From the NCBI GenBank assembly GCA_009667805.1, contig CM019063.1, forward strand, positions 352,432,942-352,496,941: a stretch of DNA of 64,000 nucleotides, written 5' to 3'. Below the pieces are notes generated by a model. It did no database searches. It was not told the DNA's origin and saw nothing but the letters and a program-made list of their open reading frames with translations. The stretch is from Leptobrachium leishanense (taxonomy: Eukaryota > Chordata > Amphibia > Anura > Megophryidae). Each line of letters begins with the position of its first letter. The first letter of the stretch is position 1. The position numbers and the translations under genes are program-made. Positions 11,796 to 23,299 of this stretch are shown here, piece by piece.

Positions 11796-14700
11796 TCAGC
11801 TATGGGCTATCTGGTCTCCATCGAGCCCCGAACGCAGCGATGCAGCGGAGTCCTCCCAGTAGTACCACTTTGTCACGAATTCTGCCGTCAGTCCCCTGTC
11901 CGCCATCTCCCGATGGTCAATAGATCGAAGCGCCTCCACTCTACCCATCCAGTCCTCAATAGAGGGGATCCTGCCAGTACGCCACAAGACTGGTACGAGA
12001 GAGCGAGCTGCAAGAAGCATAGACATTAGTACCGAGCGTTTCAGGTTTTTGAGGGGGAGTGCAATGTGAAACGAAAGCAGGCCGGAGAGAGTGACAGGTC
12101 CACTCCGGTGACCCGGAGGATGGCGTCATGAATCCTGCGCCAGAATCCCAGTAATGGGGGACAGGACCACCAGATGTGCAGAAATGTTCCTTCCGCATTA
12201 TCACATCTCCAGTAGGCTTGTGCACCGATTTTTTTTTCGGTTCGATTCAGTTCGATTTTTCGAATTTTAAACTTTTCAATTCGGCTCGTTTCGACCGATT
12301 TCGGTTTCGATTCGATTCGGTTCGACCCGTTTTTCGGGTACATTTTTTTTCGGAATTTCGACCATTTTTCGTATTTTTGTGTCACCGTGCTCGTTTTTTG
12401 TATCGACTTTTCGTAATTTCGAAAATTTTCGTTTTTCGGAATTGCACATTTTTCGGGATATCGACCATTTTTCGTATTTTTCGTGTCATTTTGCCCGTTT
12501 TTTGCATCGACTTTTCGTTTTTTCGAAAAATTTTCGTTTTTCAGAAAATTTTCGTTTTTACAAAAGTTTCGTTTTTACAAAATTTTCGTTTTTCAGAAAA
12601 TTTTCGTTTTTACATAAGTTTCGTTTTTACAAAATTTTCGTTTTTCGGAAAATTTTTGTTTTTCGGAAAATTTACGTTTTTCGGAACATCTGTTCTCCTC
12701 GTTTGACACATTTCAAGCCCATTCGAAAAATCCGAAAATATCTCGTTTCGGCTCGGAAAACATTTCGGATCGGAACTTTTCGGATCTAAAATTTTTCGGA
12801 AATTCGGCCGCATCCGAAAACACGAATCGGGAAATTTCGTGAAAATTCCGAAATTCCGAAACCCGAAACGCACATCCCTAATCTCCAGCACACCGAGGAG
12901 GTCTGTGGAAATAGCCGGTGAAGGAAGCTGGGGGTCCTATACCAAAAGGAAAGAATCTTATAAGATGTTTCTTGTATGTGGTTAGCTCCACAGCCTTTGT
13001 GGACCAATGTAAATGTGTTGGACCATTGGGCTAGAGTAAAAGTAGTCCCGAGTTCCTCTTCCCATCTAGACACGAAAGGTGGGACTTCTGAGTCAGCTGT
13101 CAAAATTATGCCATAGATAGTGGATACCCCACGATGTAGGGGGAGGCTCGTTTGGCAGATTAGTTCAAATGGCAGTAGTGGGCGGCTCAAGCTATAGCCA
13201 CAATTAAGGCTCCTCAAGTATGATTTGATTTGGGCGAAATTGAATTGTTCCAGTAGGGAGAGTGGTCCCATAGCGGCCGATCGTGGGGAGAGGTCTAAGC
13301 GACCATCCGGAGGGAGGTCTAGGGCGCGTAGTCTACCAGTGTCAGATAGTCTATCCCGCAGAGAAGGCAACACTCCGCTCGGCAGGTCCGGGTTGTGCAT
13401 CAGGGGCAAAAGCGGGGAGAGGGCCGAAGAGAGGCCAAACACCAGTTTACGTGAGTGCCAGAGTCGTAGCGTGTTCGAGACCGGATCTGGATCAGGGCGG
13501 GGGCCAACAAGACTGTTCGGTGGCAACCAGGGGAGTGTCCACAAAGGACGGGGGGAAAGGGCACGTTCCACATCTAGCCAGCGCTTGTCTAGCTTCTGCG
13601 CCGACCAGTCAACTATCCTCACCATTTGACTGGCAAGATAGTATTTCCTCGGGTCCGGCAGAGCTAAGCCGCCTCGAGACTTAGGGAGACACATTACTTT
13701 AAAACTCACTCTTGGACGGCCGTTGGCCCAGACAAAGCGTAGCAACTCTTTTCGGAGCGTGGTAAAAAAGGAGACCGGGATCGGTATGGGTAAGGTATTA
13801 AATAGGTATAGCAGACGTGGTAACAAGTTCATCTTAAGTACGGCAATCCTGCCGAACCAGGAGAGCATCTTACCATTCCATTCCGTCAAGTCTGTGACAA
13901 AGTTGCTGAGGATCGCCAAGAAATTCAGCTCAAAGATTTGTTTGGAGGTTTGCAGCTAGCCATACCCCAAGGTACTTCATCTGCCCCGGGCAGTGTCGGA
14001 ATGGGTATGTTCTCCTGATCGAGGAGACAGAAGTGGAATGTAGGGAAATGTTCAAAAATTCTGATTTGTCCCGGTTTATCCGGTATCCCGCTACCGCTCC
14101 ATAGTCATCTAGCGTCCGAACAATCGCCGGTAGGGAAGAGTCGGGGTCCACGACAAGAAACAACAGGTCGTCTGCGTAGGCCGAGACCTTGTGTTCGGAG
14201 GAGTGACCTCGGATGCCGGTAATATCGCATTAAGACGAATTGCTTCTAATAAAGGCTCAAGGGAGATAGCAAATAGGAGGGGGGATAAGGGGCATCCTTG
14301 GCGCGTGCCATTTCTTATATTCAAGTCGTGTGACAAGGCCCCATTGGCGCGCACCCTCGCTGTGGGGTTATAGTAGAGTGCTTCCGTCCAGTGCAGGAAT
14401 GAGTCTCCCACTCCGATACGCTGTAGGACCGAGAACATGAAGCTCCAACGAACTCTGTCAAAGGCCTTCTCCGCGTCTGTGGACAGCAGGAGAAGGCCCG
14501 TGTTCGAGACCCTGGCCAGTCCAATTGCACTCAGCACACGTGTCGTCGCATCTCGGGCTTCGCGGCCCGGGATAAAGCCTACTTGGTCTGAGTGAATTAA
14601 AGCGGGTAGGAGAGGTGCGAGGCGGTTCGCCAGGATCTTAGATAGGATTTTCAGGTCTGTATTCAGGAGGGAAATGGGGCGATAATTGCTCACATCTGAG

Positions 14701-16141
14701 ACGTCTTTCCCTGGTTTCCTGATCACCAAAATGGTAGCGGAAAGGGTATGGGGATGAAATTTCTCCCCATCCCGCAACCGGGAGAAGAGGGAAGTCATAT
14801 GAGGAAGCAACTCATCTGGGAAGGCTTTATAATACTCTGCCGGGAGCCCTTCAGGGCCCGGGCATTTCCCATTTTTAAGAGCGGTGATAACCCGTTTAAT
14901 CTCTTCCACGGAAATCAGTTCGTTCAGGGCTTCTATCGTCGTATGGGTTAGATTATGGTTGAGTTTGCCATTGAGGTAGGTGTCGATTTCGATGGTAGAC
15001 GGGACACGATCTGATCCGTCGTCTATATGGTAGAGCTTTTCATAAAAGCTCCGGAATTCCTCAAGGATCTGGTCCGGGCGTGACGTTAGTGTCCCCGTGG
15101 AAAGTTTAATTCTAGCGATCTAGTTTGCCTCTCGTCCCTTGTGGAGCATATGGGCCAGATATCTCCCCGGCCTGTTCTCCTTGAGGGCGAAGTAGCATTT
15201 AGTCCTCTGAGCAGCAAAACGAATATTCGCGTCCAGCAGATCGTTAAGCACTCTTCGTTTGGATGCTAACAAGGCATAATCGGAAGGGAGGGCAGAGGAG
15301 TTTAATTGCGTAAACATGTTGTAACGTCTTGGCGGATAGCAGGGTCCTGTAGCAGGGTCAAATTTAGGCGCCATTGACGCTCTGAGGGCCGGGATAAGGG
15401 GGAGGAAAAAGTGATCAACGATGGGCAATGGTCCGACCAGGATTGTGCTTGTATAGCCGAATCTACCACGTTAAGTAACATGCATTGTTGGACAAACACA
15501 TAATCCAGTCTCGAGTACGAGGAATGCACGGGAGAAAAGAACGTATAATCCCGCTCGCCTGCATGAAAGGCCCTCCAAACATCCACCAATTGTAGACTAT
15601 CCAGGGATCGACGCATGTGTCGAAGCACATGGTACGGGATCGAGGATCGGCCAGCAGACGTGTCCGTCCGTGGGTCAAGGGGGGCGTTAAAGTCTCCGGC
15701 GACCACTAAGGTCCCGGATTTAAAGGAATCGAGACGGCGAAGTATGGAGGCGAGACAGCGGTGCTGGTTAGTGTTTGGGAGGTATATAGACGCAAACGTG
15801 TACACCACGTCAACTATAGTGCATTTGACAAATAGGAAGCGACCCTCCTTATCAGGGAGGACCTCATCCACGGTCATGGGTAAATCTTTAGCGAAGAGGA
15901 TCGCCACCCCCCGGCTTTTGTTTTGGTAAGGGTCACTAAAGTGTCCCACCGGAAAGGCCGGATCCCTGAGTATCGGGGAAGCTCCCGTCTTAAAGTGCGT
16001 TTCCTGGAGGAAGGCCACCGAAGATCGCAGCGCCCGGAGCTCCCGAAACAGCCGCTTACGCCGTTCGGGCGTGTTAAGTCCATTAACGTTATACATGAGA
16101 AAACAAAGGGACTTTGGGGAAAAGCCTGGCATTGTAGACAT
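11796..16141 (-). pseudogene. L1-1 ORF2: endonuclease and reverse transcriptase, broken
   Basis: It starts at 16141. The APE-type endonuclease (16141-15302) shows YNVNGLN, FLQETHF, VVAGDFNAPLD, SRLDYVF and SWSDHCP in order. The RT (14909-13930) shows GKCPGPEGLP, YRPISLLN, FIPGRE, TDAEKAFDRV, GTRQGCPLSPLLF and, in a shifted frame, the YADD region near 14165. The C-terminal part runs through 13919-12890 and, after the hAT MITE, ends near 11800; a zinc-knuckle-like WRC...LHIWWSC block lies there, with its first Cys replaced by Tyr. Several frameshifts separate these pieces. The product would nick target DNA and reverse-transcribe L1 RNA. Confidence 0.85.
12213..12880 (-). mobile_element. hAT-type MITE hMITE-1, 668 bp, TSD ATCTCCAG
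   Basis: Flanking 8-bp duplications ATCTCCAG lie at 12205-12212 and 12881-12888. The ends TAGGCTTGTGC and the reverse complement TAGGGATGTGC match at 9 of 11 positions. The interior is built of short TTTCGTTTTT/GAAAATTTTCG and CGGTTCGATT repeats. A shorter copy of the same family is at 61688-62142. It sits within L1-1 ORF2. Confidence 0.9.
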
Positions 16142-17616
16142 GGCTCACAAATCAACAAACCGACAAACAAAGAGACAAACAGGGGTAGGGGAGGATGGGG
16201 GAGAGAAGGGTATGTAGAGGGCAGAGAAAGGAAGGGGAGAGTGACAGGAAAGAGGTGTAGAGACAGGAATGAGAAGAAAGACAGAGAATGAATGAGGAGT
16301 GATACGTCACCAAGAAAGGCTATATCAGCCTGGCTAGAGGCCAAATACCTTCTTGCAGAGAAGTCGACGTCCGATCCTCGTGGGCGACAGACCTAGACTC
16401 TAGAGGCCGCTTAGACCGACTGTGAACATAAAACGAGGAGAATAAAACTGAACTAGCGACGGTCAGGTATCTAGGTCTTAAGAAACAAATCAAACAGGTA
16501 ATAATGAGTAGAACCGAGGCCCCTCCAACTGTAGGAGGGAAATTGAGAAAGTGCAAACACCAATACAGAAAGGAGAAACATAGTCCACCTAATAGGAGTG
16601 TGAAACGTAAAGTTCCCTTAGCCGGGCTCGTCTCGGCCATATGGTTTTGGGAACCGCCCGATAGCCACCCCCCTCCCACCAAGGGCCCCCCCATGTCCAC
16701 CCTTCCTATGCATTAGGGATGTTATACAACAGGTGGGTATACTCGAAAACATGCAAGCTGCGTCAGAAAAACGAGATAGATGTTGGGGGAAAAGGACGAG
16801 ATTAGATATCCACATAGTGCGTAGAGGGTAGGTAGTGGGCCAATCACAACAGAGAATCTGTACCGTAGAGGACAGGGGAGCAGAAGGAGGCGACGGTCAA
16901 AAAATATCCATGTCCTCCCTGGACTTGGTATGAAAATGTCGCTGATGGGGCGGTGTATTGTCCCAGACTTCGGAGTAGGACCCTGTTGTAGGTCCGATGC
17001 GTTGGAATCCATGTGGGTGGGAGCTCTATTAGTGATGTGCTGAGTCGACCGACTCCTGCAGGAGAGTCAAGATAAAAAGTAGCTAGAGCGGTCGAACAGG
17101 GAGGTAGACGGAGGCGTCGTTCGAAGGATGTCCGCATCCTCCGTGATTACGGTGCAATGATATCGTCGACGGAGCGGTGCAACAAAGAGCGGGCACAACT
17201 GCATTGTCTCAAAGTTCGGATCAGGACCTACGCGGAGGGGAACTCCTGAGGCGCTGTGCCGAATCTACTGTCGTCCGCCGGAGAGTCCAGGTGAAAGGTA
17301 TCCTAAAGCGGTTTAAGCGTGATAGGTCAACATTAGGAGAGAGAGAAAAAAAAAAGGGGGGGGGAAAGAGTATTTCTTCCATCAATCCCAGCAGAGTTTG
17401 TAAAACGTTCAGGGGGATTAGCGATATCAGGACAAAGGATGTCCGCGTGTGGTCCCGGGGCGGAGGTCGGGCACGACCCTCAGAAAAGCGGGAGAATCAG
17501 TCCCGTGGATCATAGAGGCGAGCCAGGTAGCGGGGGTGAGAGACCGAGTAATACGGGATTTCAGGAGAGTCCGCAAAACCGGCAAGGGAACTCCAGTGTG
17601 GTAGCAAGGTGGGAAG
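16142..17616 (-). other. L1-1 inter-ORF spacer with diverged internal repeats
   Basis: No conserved protein is visible between ORF1 and ORF2. The segment about 16830-17010 is partly repeated at about 17080-17240 (shared GGATGTCC/ATGTCC, GGGGCGGTG and TTCGGA-xx-AGGACC steps), and a weaker third version lies near 17400-17450. The corresponding spacer of L1-2 is also long and internally repeated. Confidence 0.55.
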
Positions 17617-18083
17617 TCAAACATCAGCGTGGTGCGGGGAGTGAGGGGGTGATAGCTCCTGGGCGAGGACTCGGTCCGGAGAGGCCCGTCCGCGTCTGCG
17701 CGACTGGCGTCTGCGGGGACGAGGAAGGTCCGGACCCGGACGAGCCGTGTCCTCCCAGCTGCGAACGGGGACCTCCGGTAGCTCCAAGCCCTCCAGGAAG
17801 GCCGGGACATCTGTCGGGTAGCAAATAGTGTGCCGAACCCCGTTGTTCAGCACGAGTAGAGTGAAGGGGAATCCCCATCTGTAGGGCAGATTAGCCCGCC
17901 TGAGTGCCTGCGTGACTGGTTGTAGACATCTTCGAGCCGCCAGGGTAAACGGAGACAAGTCCTGGTAAAGTTCAATGCTGCATTGATGGAAATCCCATTG
18001 CCTCGAGGACCTGGCTTTAAGCATGATGGATTCTTTAAGGACGAACTCGGTCAGGTGGCAAATCACATCCCTGGGAGGTGCTG
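17617..18083 (-). pseudogene. L1-1 ORF1, C-terminal part
   Basis: This is the 3' part of ORF1, cut from its 5' part (24188-24782) by the chromovirus. It encodes the C-terminal domain of the L1 ORF1 protein (RDVICHLTEFVLKESIM, then ELYQDLSPFTLAARR and YRWGFPFTLLV) and a basic Arg/Pro-rich tail ending at 17617. ORF1p is an RNA-binding trimer that coats L1 RNA. The frame appears open into the LTR of the chromovirus only by chance. Confidence 0.8.
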
Positions 18084-18971
18084 TGTCACGGATCCCTCTG
18101 ATTACCAAAATAGTGGTCCCTTTACGCAGACCACTCTCTACCCTTCCGATCCTTGAATGGTCGGCAAAACTAGAAAGACAATTAACCAGACAATAGATAG
18201 ACAAGAGGTAACACCAGACAGAGGTACAGAATAGGGTATTGTCACGAATCCTTCTGACTACCAAGATAGTGATCCCTTTATGTGGATCGCTCTCTACCCT
18301 TCCGATCCTTGAATGGTCGGCAAAACTAGATAGACAATTAACCAGGTAATAGATAAACAAAGGGAAACACCAGACAGGGGTACAGACCAGAGTATACGTT
18401 CTCCCTAGGACCTTAGTTATAGCAGAGGAAATCTGATGTGTGCTTAGGGTGCCACATAGACTGACCTCGGTACCAACGTTAAGGGCAGAACCAAGAGCAG
18501 AGTAAATGCCAATACCAGGGGTTATACACAGAATGGTTTGTTTGCCAATGCCAGGGGTCATACACAGGAGGGTTCGTTTGCCAATGCCAAGGGTCATACA
18601 CAGGAGGGTTCGTTTGCCAATGCCAAGGGTCATACACAGGAGGGTTCGTTTGCCAATGCCAAGGGTCATACACAGGAGGGTTCGTTTGCCAATGCCAAGG
18701 GTCATACACAGGAGGGTTCGTTTGTCAGAAGCAAGGTAGATACAGAAATCGCCAAAATACACAAGAGCTCTGCGGGAAGTGAATACCACGTCAGGGCACC
18801 GGCATGGTAGTGAGACTGGGCTTTAAACCCGGCGGGTCCGCGTCATAACGCCAGGCCCCGCCCCTCGGCGTCCCACGTGAGCGCACCCGGTAGCGTACAT
18901 CATTCGGCGCCTGGCCAGCGAGCAGCGAGGAATCTGCTGCCAGGCGCCCCAGCCCCTGACCAGCCGTGACA
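18084..18971 (-). repeat. Chromovirus-1 3' LTR, 888 bp, with internal repeats
   Basis: The LTR contains about six copies of a 36-bp minisatellite (about 18509-18725) and a 156-bp direct duplication (18085-18240 and 18241-18396) that includes the terminal GTCACG motif. Near the U3/R region the minus strand has a GGGGCGGGGCC box followed by a TTTAAA element (about 18820-18860), a plausible promoter. The long open frame across it is a by-product of the 36-bp period (12 codons per unit) and is not a gene. Confidence 0.9.
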
Positions 18972-18979
18972 GAACCCCC

Positions 18980-19191
18980 CCTCCACGGGCGGCCACTGGA
19001 CGACCCCCAGGGGCACGGGGGTGCGCCAAATAGAAGGCCTTCACTAGCCTAGGAGCATGGACCTCTGCAGCCGGAATCCAAGAACGATCCTCCGGACCGT
19101 AACCCACCCAATCGACCAAGTACTGCAAGGACCCCCTAGATATCCTGGCACCCAGAATGGCCTTAACCTCGAACTCCTCCTCACCCTCCAC
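18980..19191 (-). pseudogene. Chromovirus-1 integrase C-terminal chromodomain
   Basis: The segment reads EFEVKAILGARISRGSLQYL then VDWVGYGPEDRSWIPAAEV, which is a chromodomain with its aromatic-cage-like W and Y positions and the typical YLV-W-GY core. Chromodomains in this clade tether the integrase to chromatin marks. It is out of frame with the integrase, which ends at 19232, so one more indel separates them. Confidence 0.85.
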
Positions 19192-19231
19192 AGAGATAGG
19201 AGGCGGTGGAGCATGGACCTTGGTGTACCGG

Positions 19232-22205
19232 TTACAACAACGGCTTCAAAAGGTGTACATGGAACACATTATGTATCTTAAAATGGGAGGGTAACGCCAA
19301 AGCATAGGAGACAGGGTTGATTCGCCGCAGAATCTTATAGGGGCCGATATACCTAGGAGCCAACTTCATGGAAGGCACTAAGAGCTTAATGTTACGTGAA
19401 GAAAGCCAAACCCTGTCCCCAACTTGATACACGGGTGCCTGCCTCCTGTGTCTGTCGGCCTTGGTTTTCTGGATGGCACTACTCTCCTCTAGTGCCCGTC
19501 TCACTCTCCCCCAAGTCTCTTTCAATGATGCCAGTTGCTCATCCAAAGCAGGAATCGTGGTATCAGGAAACGTAGCGGGGAGCACGGGAGGATCAAAACC
19601 ATAAACAGCGAAGAAAGGAGAATGTCCTGTGGACTCACTCGCTGCACTGTTCAAGGCATACTCGGCCCATGGTAACAGGTCTGACCAGTTATCTTGTTGT
19701 TCTGATATAAAGCACCTGAGATATTTCTCTACATTTTGGTTTGCTCGTTCTGCTGCTCCGTTGGTCTGGGGGTGATAGGCCGAAGAGAAAGAGAGGTCTA
19801 TCCCCACATTCTTACAAAACCCTCTCCAGAATCTGGAGATGAATTGGGTCCCCCTATCAGAGACAATCTCCAGAGGGACACCGTGTATGCGGACCACGTT
19901 GGAAATGAATATGGGCACCAGTTCGGCTGCCGAAGGTAGTTTCCGAAGAGGAACATAGTGACCCATCTTGGAAAATCGATCTATGACCGTAAGTATCACT
20001 GTATTCCCCCTTGACTCAGGTAAATCTACTATAAAATCCATGGCTACATGTGACCATGGTCGTTCGGGGATCGGCAAAGGCTGGAGTAACCCAATGGGTG
20101 CTGTTTTGGGACTTTTCTGCCTTGAGCACACTCTCGCACACAGCTATGTAATCTTTAACATCTCGGCGTAACGTGGGCCACCAGAGGAGTTTACTGATAT
20201 TAGACACAGTCTTGGTGATACCCATATGCCCAGAAGTTTTATTATCATGATAGATGTTAAGTACTTCCTCTCTTTCGTTCTCAGGTACAAAGAGTTTCGC
20301 AGGAGGTTTCCCCCAGGAGCTGCACCCTGGACGGTCTGCAACCTTTTCATTAGGGGAGACGAGACACTAATCGTGGTAGAGGCTATAATCCTTTCCTGGG
20401 GTACAATGGGATGCTGATCTTGGATATTGTGTTCATAAGATTCATACTGTCTCGACAATGCGTCTGCTTTAATGTTTCTGGACCCAGGTCTATAGGTAAG
20501 CACGAAATTAAAACTTGAGAGAAACAATGACCATCTCGCTTGTCTGGAATTTAAACGTTTAGCATCACCATGTACGTGAGATTCTTATGATCGGTTATGA
20601 TAACGATGGGGTCCTTAGACCCCTCTAATAAGTATCTCCATTCGGCCAAGGCCGCGATGACTGCTAACAACTCTCTATTTCCAATGTCATAGTTCTTCTC
20701 TGCCGGGGACAATTTCCGAGAATAGAAGCCGCATGGATGCAAGGGTTTGTCGGGTGCTTCCCTTTGGGACAAGACTGCGCCAAGACCTAGTTCGGAGGCG
20801 TCAACTTCTACTTGGAAAGGCAGAGCCGGATCTGGATGTCGGAGAACAGGGGCAGTAGTGAATGCCTGCTTAAGTGCCTCAAAGGCTTGAGTGGCTTGAG
20901 GTGTCCATTTCTGATTTCCCACCCCTTTCTTTGTCATAGCCGTGAGGGGAGCTACCAAGGCCGAAAAATCTTTAATGAACCTTCGATAATAGTTCGTAAA
21001 TCCCAGAAACCTCTGGATGGCTTTAAGCCCTTGGGGTAGAGGCCAGTCAAGAATAGCTGAGAGCTTTTTAGGATCCATTTGAAAACCCTCAGGGGTTATT
21101 ATATAACCAAGGAATTGCACAGTTACTATGTCGAATAGACATTTTTCTAGTTTGCAGTACAATCCAGCCTTCAATAGTTTTTTCAATACTTGTTTTACGT
21201 GGACATGATGAGTGTCTACATCCGGAGAGTATATCAGGATGTCATCCAGATATACTATAACGAATTCTTGCAAAAATCCCTTAGGGTGTCGTTTATAAGG
21301 TCCTGGAAAACGGCTGGCGCATTACACAACCCAAAAGGCATCACCAGGTATTCATAATGCCCGCTACGTGTATTAAAAGCCGTTTTCCATTCATCTCCCT
21401 TTTTAACCCTGACCAGGTTGTACGCTCCGCGTAAATCAAGCTTCGTATAAACACGGCCCCTTTTAATCGGTCGAACAATTCTGTTATGAGAGGTATGGGA
21501 TACGCATTTCTTATAGTTATCCTGTTCAAACCTCTATAATCGATGCAAGGTCGCAGATCTCCCTCTTTCTTGGAAACAAAAAAGAAACCTGCTCCTGCTG
21601 GAGAAGAGGACCGTCTAATGAATCCTCGTTCCAGATTCTCCCTTATGTATTCCTCCATAATGTCGTTCTCTTTTTGTGATAAAGGGTATACGTGACCCCT
21701 AGGAGGCATCGTACCGGGGAGTAAATCAATAGCACAGTCATATGGACGATGTGGTGGTAGGACCTCAGTCCTGGCTTTAGAGAACACCTCCTTTAATGCC
21801 AGGTAACATTCAGGGACCTCTGTGGACAAAGGAGGGGCTGTGGCAATATTGAGGCTACCAATCACATTAACTCTGCCTAGGCACTTAGACTGACAACTTT
21901 GACCCCAACATTTTATGTCTCTCAGGACCCAATCGACAACCGGGTTGTGCTCTGTTAACCATGGAACCCAAGAACGACAGGACATGAGGGTGATTCAATA
22001 ATTTGAAATCTTATTGTTTCCTGGTGCAAAATTCCTGTTTTCATACATACATCGATAGTGTCGTGAGTGATATGTGGGCATGACAGGGGTTTACCATCTA
22101 TGGCTTCCACCATTAGAGGTCTCTCTTTAATAACCAGAGGTAAGAGGTTTTTGGCAGCAAAATTCTTATCCATGAAATTGCCTGAGGCCCCAGAGTCTAG
22201 GAACG
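19232..22205 (-). pseudogene. Chromovirus-1 pol: protease, RT, RNase H, integrase
   Basis: The protease active site LDSGASGNFMD lies at about 22165-22200. The RT follows with [28 protein letters not shown] and the catalytic YLDDIL near 21250. RNase H shows EVDASELGLGAVLSQ and DHKNLTY. Integrase (20131-19232) carries D in MDFIVDLP, D in VSDRGTQF and E in NGAAERANQ, then a GPY motif (RYIGPYKIL). Single-base frameshifts lie near 21446, 21275, 20570, 20225 and 20130, and perhaps at the gag junction. All catalytic residues I can see are kept. Given near-identical LTRs the breaks may be partly sequencing errors. Confidence 0.9.
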
Positions 22206-22235
22206 CCTCAGTCTTGAGGTGAACCCCCTCCCAGG

Positions 22236-23285
22236 TTAGGGAGATTGGTAACAGAATCCTGGATTTTTTTTTTCATTGTCCACAAAGGAGGCATACAGAG
22301 AACCAATAACCTGGGTATTGGCTGTTCTTTGACCCAGTTTGCCATATTCACCCCTACTAACCCTGGGTCTCTGAGGACACTGAAGGCGGAAGTGATCTGC
22401 CCCTGCACAATAGAAGCAGAGCCCCTTTTCTCTTCTGTGCGCTCTTTCTGCTTCTGAAATACCCGTTTTCCCTATTTGCATGGGTTCAACAACTGGTAAA
22501 TCTGTTCTCACATTATCCGAGGTACCTGACGTACTGGTGCGCCTGGGTAATGAGGGTAAAGGAGGCAAGACCCTTCTGGGTCTGTCTCTGGGGTGTCTCC
22601 TTTCCCTAATTTGGTCGTCCATGGCTATACAAAAATCTATCAGGAGGTCTAGATTCTCTGGTAACTTTAAGGGAGCCAGCTCAAACATGAAAGCCTCGTT
22701 CAAACCTTCGGTAAAGGCTAAGGTTAAAACGTCGTTCGGCCAAAGCACCTCAGAAGTCAAAGTCTTAAACTCGATGGCATAGTCTGCAACCCTCTTATTG
22801 CCTTGTTTGATGTGAAACAAAGATCTACCCGCATTGGTAGCCCTTCTAGAGGGATCAAAGGTACGTCTTAACTCAGAGGTAAAACCCTCATAATCGTAGA
22901 TGATGGGTTTCTTATTTTCCCACAACGGCGTAGCCCACAATAAAGCTTTTTTCTTTAAATGATTAATCAGATATCCTACTTTGGCTTTATCAGACATACA
23001 AGAACCAGGGTTGTTCTCAAACAAGATCTCGAGTTGAGTCAAAAAACCCCGGCATAAGTTTGGTGTACCATCATAGCGTAGGGGTGCCTTCATACTAAGC
23101 CTATGTCCCTCAGGGGAGACGGAACTGACCCTAGGTAATGCTGGATCTGGAGGGTTTGAGGTACCTGTATTGGACCGATTTAACAGGGTTTGCAGAGCGA
23201 GAGAAATCTGGTCCATCCTATGGTCCTGTTCCTCTTGTCTGGCTGCGATACGTGCCAGCTGGTTAGAGAGGTCTGCGGGATCCAT
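22236..23285 (-). CDS. Chromovirus-1 gag
   Basis: The ORF runs from ATG 23285 (MDPADLSNQLARIAAR) to the stop at 22236, about 349 codons. The N-terminal helix is heptad-like. The capsid region contains FLTQLEILFENNPGS, VGYLINHLKKKALLWA and TLTSEVLWPNDVLTLAFTEG, as in the Retrotrans_gag family. A zinc knuckle CFYCAGADHFRLQCP (C-x2-C-x4-H-x4-C) lies near the end. It packages element RNA. The upstream extension of this frame through the LTR is spurious. Gag ends just after a run of ten A (minus strand, near 22264-22273), beyond which the protease is in another frame. Confidence 0.85.
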   Translation of the reverse strand: MDPADLSNQLARIAARQEEQDHRMDQISLALQTLLNRSNTGTSNPPDPALPRVSSVSPEGHRLSMKAPLRYDGTPNLCRGFLTQLEILFENNPGSCMSDKAKVGYLINHLKKKALLWATPLWENKKPIIYDYEGFTSELRRTFDPSRRATNAGRSLFHIKQGNKRVADYAIEFKTLTSEVLWPNDVLTLAFTEGLNEAFMFELAPLKLPENLDLLIDFCIAMDDQIRERRHPRDRPRRVLPPLPSLPRRTSTSGTSDNVRTDLPVVEPMQIGKTGISEAERAHRREKGLCFYCAGADHFRLQCPQRPRVSRGEYGKLGQRTANTQVIGSLYASFVDNEKKNPGFCYQSP

Positions 23286-23299
23286 TGGCCCTGACGTAA

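Noticed and set aside
12176..12789. Phe/Arg-rich frames of 136 and 176 codons
   Set aside because: They are translations of TTTCGTTTTT-type repeats inside a hAT MITE.
18509..18725. 36-bp repeats that resemble a CRISPR array
   Set aside because: Units are directly adjacent with no spacers, lie inside an LTR and occur identically in both LTRs of a eukaryotic element.
17617..18789. 390-codon minus-strand frame
   Set aside because: It joins LTR minisatellite translation with the end of L1 ORF1; only 17617-18083 is real coding sequence.
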